NCBI GenBank assembly: GCA_003242115.1
Contig: QBMP01000123.1
Location: 11,593 to 16,877, forward strand
Direction of reading: 5' to 3'
DNA length: 5,285 bases
From: Phormidesmis priestleyi
GTDB taxonomy: Bacteria; Cyanobacteriota; Cyanobacteriia; Phormidesmidales; Phormidesmidaceae
In this document: piece by piece, positions 1 through 4,190 of the stretch
Layout: each line of letters begins with the position of its first letter
Position numbering within the stretch: the stretch's first letter is position 1
Made by a program: the position numbers and the translations under genes
The notes under the pieces: model-generated
Database searches by the model: none
Seen by the model: the letters and a program-made list of their open reading frames with translations, nothing else
Told to the model about the DNA's origin: nothing

Positions 1-228
1 CTCATAGCATTTCAAAAAAGCCCGATAGGCTAGGTTGCTAGTGCCCGTATTTACCCGACTGGCCTCCGAGCCTTCCACGGTGATGTGAAACGATTCGCTG
101 TCTGAAAGCGGCGTAAAGGGCGTGAAATGAAAGCGGTTGTACAGGCTGAGCGCGGCTCCTAAGCAGTCGAACCCAGGGCCGATATTAGCAGTAGTTGCAG
201 GAACGGTGACAGTGACGGAAGAAGGCAC
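1..228 (-). CDS. thrB: Homoserine kinase, N-terminal 76 residues (3' end beyond the window)
   Basis: Homoserine kinase phosphorylates L-homoserine with ATP, the step before threonine synthase in threonine biosynthesis; it is a cytosolic GHMP-family kinase. Reading the minus strand from GTG at 228-226 gives 76 open codons to the edge. Residues 5-21 read [17 protein letters not shown], the homoserine-kinase N-terminal signature, followed by [12 protein letters not shown]. By family knowledge the Asn and Asp of this motif (N15, D21 here) lie at the homoserine site. The glycine-rich GHMP ATP loop would lie beyond the edge. An in-frame TAA at 246-244 limits the start. GTG is the only conventional start before the motif, and AGGA lies 11 nt upstream of it (an ATT at 240 is less likely). 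The gene follows thrS on the same strand, separated by 229 nt that hold an acetyltransferase remnant. Function is confident; the exact start is less so. Confidence 0.93.
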   Translation of the reverse strand, partial: MPSSVTVTVPATTANIGPGFDCLGAALSLYNRFHFTPFTPLSDSESFHITVEGSEASRVNTGTSNLAYRAFLKCYE

Positions 229-253
229 GACAAGCAGAATCCTTTAAGGAAAG

Positions 254-418
254 TTAAACAATTCTCGCCATTGTATAGGCGTCTACGAAATTTCCTGCTC
301 TAAAGGCATACTTTTTCCAACGTTCCTTCAATCTCAAATCCAAACTTTTTATAAAGATGCCCTGCGGGCGCATTGTCATGTTGTTCATCGTTACGCTAGC
401 TAGTACGATAAGCCCCAA
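254..418 (-). pseudogene. Remnant of a GNAT-family N-acetyltransferase (C-terminal end, two frame breaks)
   Basis: No intact gene lies here, but minus-strand translation gives pieces of a GNAT C-terminus in two frames. Positions 418-392 read LGLIVLASV, like a GNAT beta strand. Shifting frame, 392-303 read NDEQHDNAPAGHLYKKFGFE and then IEGTLEKVCL; N-A-P-A-G-H-L-Y-K-K-F-G-F matches the typical NxxAxxLYxxxGF acetyl-CoA-fold motif. That frame hits TAG at 302-300. Dropping one base (302) returns to the first frame at 301-254, RAGNFVDAYTMARIV then TAA, the usual G-x-(F/Y)-V-D-x-x-x-M-A-R ending. The N-terminal two thirds, including the acetyl-CoA pyrophosphate loop, is absent; the first frame is closed by TAA at 427-425. 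I infer a decayed gene stranded between thrS and thrB. Two sequencing errors could mimic the frame breaks but not the missing N-terminus. Confidence 0.66.
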
Positions 419-457
419 AATCGGTTATCGACTCAAACATTGACTCAAAGCAAAAGT

Positions 458-2290
458 CTAAAAATCGCTGCGATCGCTCAGAGCCTTTTTCAGACGCTCC
501 AGCACATCAGCCAACGCGATAGAGCCCAAATCGCCCTCTCTTCGAGTGCGAATACTCAGCGCTTGGGCTTCCACTTCTTTATCACCAATCACTGACATCA
601 CCGGGATTTTGGCCTTTTCCGCATTGCGAATCATTTTGCCCAAGCGCTCACCGCTTTTATCTACCTCAACGCGCACCCCTAGCTGCCGCATCTGAGCCGC
701 AGCCTCATCCGCATAGGCCCAATGATCGGCCGTCACGGGCAGCAATCGCACCTGATCAGGCGCAAGCCACAGCGGAAAATCGCCCGCATATTGCTCAATC
801 AAAATCCCAATCAGCCGCTCTAGTGAGCCAAACGGAGCCCGGTGAATCATGATGGGCCGCTGCCGAGAGCCGTCTTCAGCCACATATTCTAAATCGAATC
901 GCTCTGGCAAGTTGTAATCGACCTGCACTGTGCCAAGCTGCCACTCGCGATCCAGCGCATCGCGCACAATAAAGTCCAATTTAGGCCCATAAAAAGCCGC
1001 CTCGCCAACGCCTTCAAAGTGCTCCATGCCCATCGTCTCTACCGCCTGACGAATCGCTGACTGAGCCTTTTCCCAGGCGTCGTCTGAGCCCAGGTACTTA
1101 CTCTTGTTATTTGGATCGCGAAAGCTCAACCTTGCCCTGAAGGACTGATCGAGCTGTAAAGCTTTAAGGGTTGCTTGAATCAGCTCGACGACCTTTAAAA
1201 ACTCGTCATTGAGCTGCTCAGGGGTGACAAATAGATGCGCGTCATCCTGCGTAAAGCCGCGTACCCGAGTTAGTCCGCCTAGCTCACCAGATTGCTCATA
1301 GCGGTAGACCGTACCAAATTCCGCATATCGCAGCGGCAGTTCTTTGTAAGAGCGAAGCTGGCTTTTATAAATCTGGATGTGGAAAGGGCAGTTCATTGCC
1401 TTCAGCACAAAGCCTTCGTCTTCGTTTTCGCCCATCATCGGAAAAAGATCGTCTTTGTACTTTTGCCAGTGGCCAGAGAGCTTGAATAAATCTACTTTGC
1501 CGATATGCGGCGTCACCACCGGCAAATAGCCACGCGCCACCTGCTCCGCTTTGAGAAAATCTTCCAAAGTTGAGCGCAGCACCGTACCTTTGGGTGTCCA
1601 AAGCGGTAGCCCTGGCCCAACCTCTTCCGAAAAAATAAATAAGCCCAGCTCTTTGCCAATTTTGCGGTGATCGCGGCGCTTGGCTTCTTCTATCCGGCGC
1701 TTGTATTCCTGCAATTCTTCGGGAGTTTCCCAAGCGGTGCCATAGATCCGCTGGAGCTGCGCCCTGTTTTCATCGCCGCGCCAGTAAGCGCCTGCAACGC
1801 TGTCTAGCGAAAAAGCCTTAGGATTCAGCTCTTTGGTCGATTCAATATGCGGCCCAGCGCACAAGTCCCACCACTCATCGCCCAGGTGATAGAGCGTAAT
1901 TGGCTCCTGCAAGCCTTCGAGAATTTCTAGCTTGTAAGGCTCATTGAGCGCTTCAATTCGCCGCTTAGCTTCTTCGCGGTTGACCTCTTCACGAATGACC
2001 GGCAAGCCTTTGTTGATGATTTTAATCATCTCTTTTTTTATCGCCTTCAGATCTTTCTCGGTGAAGGGCTCAGGGGCGTCAAAGTCGTAGTAAAAGCCGT
2101 AGTCAATTGAAGGCCCAATGGTGACTTGAGCTTTGGGGAATAGGCGCTGCACGGCCATCGCCATGACATGCGAGAAAGTGTGGCGAATGCGCTCTAGCTT
2201 TTCAGATTCGTGGGTGCGCAGCAGCTTGATGTCTGAGCCTGCGGCGGGGCCAGTTTTGGCAAAATGAGCAGAATCTGGAGAGGCAACCAT
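458..2290 (-). CDS. thrS: Threonyl-tRNA synthetase, short form without the TGS domain
   Basis: Class II aminoacyl-tRNA synthetase that attaches threonine to tRNA-Thr in the cytosol (610 aa). The E. coli enzyme has 642 aa; the N-terminal TGS domain is missing here, with only about 35 linker residues before the editing domain. Editing-site residues are present: H37-TFS-H41 and C144-AGP-H148. The catalytic core has motif 1 near 226-247, motif 2 near 322-345 (Y-R330-YEQSGELGGLTRVRG) and motif 3 at 480-497 (IMIHRAPFGSLER). Zinc ligands by family correspondence are C301, H352 and H483. The anticodon-binding domain spans about 510-605. The ATG at 2290 is the first after an in-frame TAG upstream and has no Shine-Dalgarno sequence (a T-run precedes it), so initiation is probably SD-independent. 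The last codons contain a HIP1 site. thrB lies downstream on the same strand. I see no T-box or confident promoter. Confidence 0.98.
   Translation of the reverse strand: MVASPDSAHFAKTGPAAGSDIKLLRTHESEKLERIRHTFSHVMAMAVQRLFPKAQVTIGPSIDYGFYYDFDAPEPFTEKDLKAIKKEMIKIINKGLPVIREEVNREEAKRRIEALNEPYKLEILEGLQEPITLYHLGDEWWDLCAGPHIESTKELNPKAFSLDSVAGAYWRGDENRAQLQRIYGTAWETPEELQEYKRRIEEAKRRDHRKIGKELGLFIFSEEVGPGLPLWTPKGTVLRSTLEDFLKAEQVARGYLPVVTPHIGKVDLFKLSGHWQKYKDDLFPMMGENEDEGFVLKAMNCPFHIQIYKSQLRSYKELPLRYAEFGTVYRYEQSGELGGLTRVRGFTQDDAHLFVTPEQLNDEFLKVVELIQATLKALQLDQSFRARLSFRDPNNKSKYLGSDDAWEKAQSAIRQAVETMGMEHFEGVGEAAFYGPKLDFIVRDALDREWQLGTVQVDYNLPERFDLEYVAEDGSRQRPIMIHRAPFGSLERLIGILIEQYAGDFPLWLAPDQVRLLPVTADHWAYADEAAAQMRQLGVRVEVDKSGERLGKMIRNAEKAKIPVMSVIGDKEVEAQALSIRTRREGDLGSIALADVLERLKKALSDRSDF
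470..477. repeat. HIP1 octamer GCGATCGC in thrS
   Basis: It spans the last codons of thrS (Ser-Asp-Arg-Ser). HIP1 is an octameric palindrome over-represented in many cyanobacterial genomes. Confidence 0.9.
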
Positions 2291-2326
2291 AAAAAACTGG
2301 GGAGGTGTTAACTGGAAATATGCTGG

Positions 2327-2352
2327 CTAAAAGGCAATTCTAAAAGGCAATT
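2327..2352. repeat. Perfect 13-bp tandem duplication upstream of thrS
   Basis: CTAAAAGGCAATT occurs twice head to tail (2327-2339 and 2340-2352) with no mismatch. On the thrS strand it reads AATTGCCTTTTAG, ending 37 nt before the ATG, so it falls in the 5' leader or promoter. It could be a duplicated regulator half-site on one DNA face or a replication-slippage product; the sequence alone does not decide. Confidence 0.85.
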
Positions 2353-2364
2353 AAGTGTAGCGCG

Positions 2365-2390
2365 AAGACCCGCTGGTCGTGAAGGGTCTT
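2365..2390. repeat. 7-bp inverted repeat with 12-nt loop
   Basis: AAGACCC (2365-2371) pairs perfectly with GGGTCTT (2384-2390) around a 12-nt loop. It lies 75-100 nt upstream of the thrS ATG and is not followed by a T-run on either strand, so it is not an obvious terminator. It may be an operator or a leader hairpin if thrS transcription starts beyond it. Confidence 0.5.
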
Positions 2391-2543
2391 AACAATCGAG
2401 ACAACCGAGCAATTCGGATGACAGCAAATCTTGTGGCTATACTTCTGCAAGTATTAGTTCCTTCTGTTAATATTATTATGAAGTGGTGGTTAGCCGTGTC
2501 GATGCCGGTCGTTAGCCCTTACGAGCAGAACTTGTGCATACTC

Positions 2544-2565
2544 AGTAGATACTTAAGTATCTACT
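2544..2565. repeat. Perfect 22-bp palindrome
   Basis: AGTAGATACTT (2544-2554) is followed at once by its exact reverse complement (2555-2565), with no loop. A perfect 11+11 palindrome is unlikely by chance and is the usual form of a site for a dimeric DNA-binding protein. It is AT-rich and has no GC stem, so it is a poor terminator. It sits about 255 bp from the thrS start and 395 bp from the DUF4327-like start, so its target is unclear. Confidence 0.8.
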
Positions 2566-2582
2566 CATTAAGATAAAAAATG

Positions 2583-2622
2583 GGTACTTAAAGAATAGGT
2601 ACTTAAAGATAAATCTTAAGAT
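2583..2622. repeat. CTTAA repeat cluster: two 12-bp direct repeats and a 10-bp palindrome
   Basis: GGTACTTAAAGA occurs at 2583-2594 and again at 2598-2609 (period 15). ATCTTAAGAT, a perfect 10-bp palindrome, follows at 2613-2622. All share the CTTAA core of the 22-bp palindrome at 2544-2565. The CTTAA cores begin at 2552, 2587, 2602 and 2615. The set resembles an array of related binding half-sites, or remnants of repeated duplication. Confidence 0.65.
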
Positions 2623-2640
2623 AGATCCATAGTTCAGTAA

Positions 2641-2657
2641 GTAAGAACTATTCTTAC
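2641..2657. repeat. 7-bp inverted repeat with 3-nt loop
   Basis: GTAAGAA (2641-2647) and TTCTTAC (2651-2657) are exact inverted copies around CTA. The form suits either a small hairpin or a 17-bp operator. No T-run follows on either strand. Confidence 0.6.
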
Positions 2658-2695
2658 GAAAGATTAACGACTCAAAGGTGTGATACGCTTATTCG

Positions 2696-2920
2696 CTATA
2701 GCTTGATAGTTGCTGTTACGAAGCCATTTGAAAGAAGCTTCGTGAAGCAACAGGTAAGGTTCTTCAAAGCTAATATTGCCAGTAAAGCTACGAGAAAGCT
2801 ACGAGCCAAATACAGGCAAAAAGCTGAGAACCCGCCTAAAGCAAATCTAATCAAGCTGAAAATCTGAAGCGCGGCTGTTGCATCTGGAGCTTGCGCAAAG
2901 GTTTCTAATTGCTCCAACAT
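2696..2920 (-). CDS. Doubtful small hydrophobic protein (74 codons), unrecognised
   Basis: An ATG at 2920 opens 74 codons ending in TAG. The product would have an acidic start (MLEQLETFAQAPDATAA) and then a hydrophobic stretch at about residues 19-53 (IFSLIRFALGGFSAF, LYLARSFLVALLAILAL) that could form one or two membrane segments, ending in a short polar tail. I recognise no family. Against it: no Shine-Dalgarno sequence, overlap with the hairpin at 2709-2751 and the 11-bp tandem repeat, and a position in a repeat-rich spacer where frames stay open by chance. It is divergent to the DUF4327-like gene, 38 nt between starts. I list it only as a candidate. Confidence 0.18.
   Translation of the reverse strand: MLEQLETFAQAPDATAALQIFSLIRFALGGFSAFCLYLARSFLVALLAILALKNLTCCFTKLLSNGFVTATIKL
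2709..2751. repeat. Long imperfect hairpin (13 pairs, 12-nt loop)
   Basis: The left arm GTTGCTGTTACGAAGC (2709-2724) pairs with the right arm GCTTCGTGAAGCAAC (2737-2751): six pairs, an unpaired 3x2 patch, then seven pairs, closing a 12-nt loop. The stem is stable but has no T-run, so it is not a standard intrinsic terminator. It lies within the 3' part of the doubtful minus-strand frame 2696-2920. A structured small RNA or a small palindromic element is possible. Confidence 0.6.
2784..2805. repeat. Perfect 11-bp tandem duplication
   Basis: AAAGCTACGAG occurs twice head to tail (2784-2794, 2795-2805) with no mismatch. The AAAGCT core recurs imperfectly nearby (around 2766 and 2820). Confidence 0.75.
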
Positions 2921-2958
2921 CAGAAAACACTCTGAACAGTATTCTCACAACCGAATTT

Positions 2959-3216
2959 ATGACAAATGTAACTGCTATGCCGCTGCCTCAATCAGTGGCG
3001 ACTCATCCGATGGCAAAATTTCAGCGAAAAGTGCGATCGCTGGTTGAAACCAAAGCCATTTCCCCCAAGGACAGCCTGTGGAAAATCGCCTTTATCTTTG
3101 GCGACAAGTGGCCTCACTGGAAAGCCGAGCTAGAGTCTTTTGACTTCACCACGCAAGACGCGATTGGCGACTTGCTTGCGGTCGATAGCTGGGAAGAAGA
3201 AGAGGAAATGGCCTAG
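2959..3216 (+). CDS. Small conserved cyanobacterial protein, DUF4327-like
   Basis: A soluble 85-aa protein of unknown function. From about residue 17 it reads HPMAKFQRKVRSLVE, then ISPKDSLWKIAFIFG, W-PHWKAELESFDF, D-AIGDLLAVDSW and an acidic EEEEE tail. The pattern VRxLVE...I....L.kI....W..W..ELE..DF...D.I.DLL....W fits the small cyanobacterial DUF4327 family as I remember it; this is recognition by pattern, not a search. There is no signal peptide or membrane segment. The ATG at 2959 is chosen because the longer frame back to 2878 adds residues outside the conserved part and overlaps repeat-rich spacer. ATGs at 2977 and 3010 are also possible, and no Shine-Dalgarno sequence decides. A HIP1 site falls at codons for VRSLV. 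The gene converges with the HugZ-like gene. Confidence 0.8.
   Translation: MTNVTAMPLPQSVATHPMAKFQRKVRSLVETKAISPKDSLWKIAFIFGDKWPHWKAELESFDFTTQDAIGDLLAVDSWEEEEEMA
3033..3040. repeat. HIP1 octamer in the DUF4327-like gene
   Basis: The octamer encodes part of Val-Arg-Ser-Leu. Confidence 0.9.
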
Positions 3217-3217
3217 T

Positions 3218-3336
3218 TTTTAAGACACGCCTTTTGCGAGGCAGATCTTTTGAGATAGGTCTCTTGAGGCGGCTCTTTTGCGAGACAGATTTTTTGAGGC
3301 AGCTTTTTAAGACGGTTTTGAGCGGTTTTGGGGCGG
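3218..3336. repeat. Degenerate tandem array of about nine 10-16 bp units
   Basis: Nine consecutive units fill nearly the whole spacer between two convergent genes. Their starts are 3218, 3231, 3247, 3261, 3275, 3291, 3305, 3316 and 3326. Examples are CTTTTGCGAGGCAGAT, CTTTTGAGATAGGT, CTCTTGAGGCGGCT and TTTTGAGCGG. The consensus is roughly (C)TTTTG(C)GAG-x-CRG(C)T. The units at 3231 and 3275 match at 15 of 16 positions, so this is more than compositional bias. The array begins 2 nt after the DUF4327-like stop and ends just before a HIP1 site. It may arise from slippage; a termination or RNA-structure role between convergent genes is speculative. Confidence 0.7.
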
Positions 3337-3337
3337 C

Positions 3338-3345
3338 GCGATCGC
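3338..3345. repeat. HIP1 octamer, intergenic
   Basis: This is the only intergenic copy. It caps the degenerate repeat array 5 nt before the HugZ-like stop codon. Confidence 0.9.
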
Positions 3346-3349
3346 TGCC

Positions 3350-3847
3350 TTAAGACTGACTCAGGTGAATTAAATTATTAAAATCTTGCGGATCAACCTC
3401 GTAGGCAGCGCCGAAGCCAATTACAAATCGGCCCGACTGCGGCGTTAGCTTAAAAATGCGAAAGTCGGCGAGGCTTTTCATCACACCTACGATGTCGCCA
3501 AAGCTATCTTCAAACTGCTGAGCGATAGCGGCCCACGGCTCACTATCGCGATCTAGCAGAGTGGCCGTGCAGTCATAGCTCAAGCGCTTGCGGGCAAACA
3601 TTTGCTGCGTTTTGCTCTCGTCTTCAATAAAAAGGGCGCTGACGATACCAGTGGCGCTCAGGTTTTGAGTATGAGCCGATAAACCGCTGACGAATATGTA
3701 TAGGTTGCGATCTTTATCTATAACGCAGGGCGCATAGCTAGCTTGGGGAATACCCTTCTCACTCACTGTCCCTAACACCACGCTGCTAAACTGCCCTGGG
3801 AAGGCTCGATAGGCTTCAATTAGCTTGTCGGGTGGAGAATTTTGCAT
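3350..3847 (-). CDS. HugZ/HutZ-type FMN split-barrel protein (pyridoxamine 5'-phosphate oxidase-like), possible haem oxygenase
   Basis: A 165-aa soluble protein of the PNPOx-like split-barrel fold. Motifs from the ATG: VVLGTVSEKGIPQASYAP (24-41), VSGLSAHTQNL (53-63), SALFIEDES (70-78), FARKRLSYDCTA (84-95) and ADFRIFKLTPQ-SGRFVIGFGAAYEV (127-151). The GRFV-x-GFG-x-AY ending is typical of the HugZ/HutZ haem-utilisation branch rather than true PdxH. Some members bind and degrade haem, and H. pylori HugZ uses a His in its C-terminal tail; H161 here lies in the tail (IHLSQS), which is suggestive only. The frame extends to a GTG at 3892, but a -10-like box at 3903-3898 would place transcription start near that GTG, so the ATG at 3847 is preferred. 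No clear Shine-Dalgarno sequence. It is divergent from crtW and convergent with the DUF4327-like gene. Confidence 0.85.
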   Translation of the reverse strand: MQNSPPDKLIEAYRAFPGQFSSVVLGTVSEKGIPQASYAPCVIDKDRNLYIFVSGLSAHTQNLSATGIVSALFIEDESKTQQMFARKRLSYDCTATLLDRDSEPWAAIAQQFEDSFGDIVGVMKSLADFRIFKLTPQSGRFVIGFGAAYEVDPQDFNNLIHLSQS

Positions 3848-3897
3848 AGAGAAAAGCGCAACCGGCAGGAAAGTTGGCACAAAAGACGGCACGTAAA

Positions 3898-3903
3898 ATT
3901 ATA
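3898..3903 (-). promoter_or_regulatory. -10-like TATAAT box for the HugZ-like gene
   Basis: The minus strand reads CTATATAATTTTAC, with a perfect TATAAT at 3903-3898. Transcription would start near 3891, about 44 nt before the ATG at 3847. No good -35 exists at 16-18 bp (GCTTTA at 17 bp), so the promoter may need an activator or may not be real. Confidence 0.4.
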
Positions 3904-3935
3904 TAGCGGTGTGCGGGTGCTAAAGCCCTCAACCT

Positions 3936-3955
3936 AATCGAGTTCCAATCGAGTT
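3936..3955. repeat. Direct repeat AATCGAGTT x2, period 11 bp
   Basis: AATCGAGTT occurs at 3936-3944 and 3947-3955, one helical turn apart, in the HugZ-like/crtW divergent spacer. The second copy is also the core of the inverted repeat CAATC-GAGTT-GATTG. Confidence 0.65.
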
Positions 3956-3965
3956 GATTGAGCTA

Positions 3966-3984
3966 ACTTTCGACCTACTTTCGA
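3966..3984. repeat. Direct repeat ACTTTCGA x2, period 11 bp
   Basis: ACTTTCGA occurs at 3966-3973 and 3977-3984, again exactly 11 bp apart and starting 30 bp after the preceding repeat pair. Confidence 0.6.
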
Positions 3985-4190
3985 GACAAATTGACCCAAA
4001 GGCAGTCATCTAATTCCGACTGCTCTGGTACCTTATAGTTGTAATGACTTAATATTTCTACATAAAGTGCCATCCGTTCAAAAAAATGCTTAATGGTCGA
4101 AGTCTTTAATTTATAGGCTCATTCAATGCCTAAGTCAGGATTTCGTGGCCCTTGGTTGCCCCACTCTTTTATTCAGGTTCTCCTTTCTCT

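Larger units (their letters stand above)
2291..2958. other. 668-nt spacer without a convincing gene
   Basis: This stretch separates the divergent thrS (minus) and DUF4327-like (plus) genes. Frames read on both strands give nothing recognisable, apart from a weak hydrophobic frame at 2696-2920. It becomes AT-rich from about 2530 to 2700. It holds a 13-bp tandem duplication, a 7-bp hairpin (2365-2390), a palindrome and direct-repeat cluster (2544-2622), hairpins at 2641-2657 and 2709-2751, and an 11-bp tandem duplication (2784-2805), each listed separately. No tRNA arm pattern and no intrinsic terminator (GC-rich stem followed by a T-run) was found. Confidence 0.7.
3848..4190. other. 343-nt divergent spacer between the HugZ-like gene and crtW
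   Basis: This segment must carry the promoters of both divergent genes. On the HugZ side it contains a TATAAT box. In the middle are two pairs of 11-bp-period direct repeats and a CAATC-GAGTT-GATTG inverted repeat (3946-3960). The crtW half (about 4020-4150) is AT-rich with several TAATAT- or TATAG-like stretches, but no pair spaced like a -35/-10. I found no GTA-N8-TAC site of the NtcA type in the parts I checked. No gene is seen here. Confidence 0.6.

Noticed and set aside
359..369. GCCC-TGC-GGGC hairpin downstream of thrS as a terminator
   Set aside because: Only four pairs, no T-run following on the thrS strand, and it coincides with the APAG codons of the GNAT remnant.
1365..1733. Long minus-strand frame inside thrS in another phase
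   Set aside because: Lies wholly within the certain thrS gene and has low-complexity, unrecognisable protein; a shadow. The same holds for frames at 1292-1489, 4395-4634, 4642-4854 and 4979-5182.
2379..2576. A 65-codon plus-strand frame with a GTG start in the thrS upstream spacer
   Set aside because: Unrecognised, no ribosome-binding site, starts inside a hairpin and ends in the 22-bp palindrome; likely open by chance in AT-rich DNA.
2878..2958. N-terminal extension of the DUF4327-like protein to 2878
   Set aside because: The added 27 residues are outside the conserved region and come from spacer DNA; the ATG at 2959 leaves the recognisable domain intact.
3222..3352. Open Leu/Arg-rich plus-strand frame through the degenerate repeat array
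   Set aside because: No start codon with a ribosome site, and the protein only mirrors the DNA repeat; not a gene.
3848..3892. GTG at 3892 as start of the HugZ-like protein (15 extra residues)
   Set aside because: A TATAAT box at 3903-3898 puts the transcript start about at this GTG, and the extra residues are unconserved; ATG at 3847 preferred.
3941..3955. GTTCCAATC as a tRNA T-loop
   Set aside because: No matching T-stem, anticodon arm or acceptor stem nearby; explained by the 11-bp-period repeat.
4152..4190. TTG at 4152 as start of CrtW (13 extra residues)
   Set aside because: The ATG at 4191 gives the usual CrtW length, and TTG is a rare start with no ribosome site.
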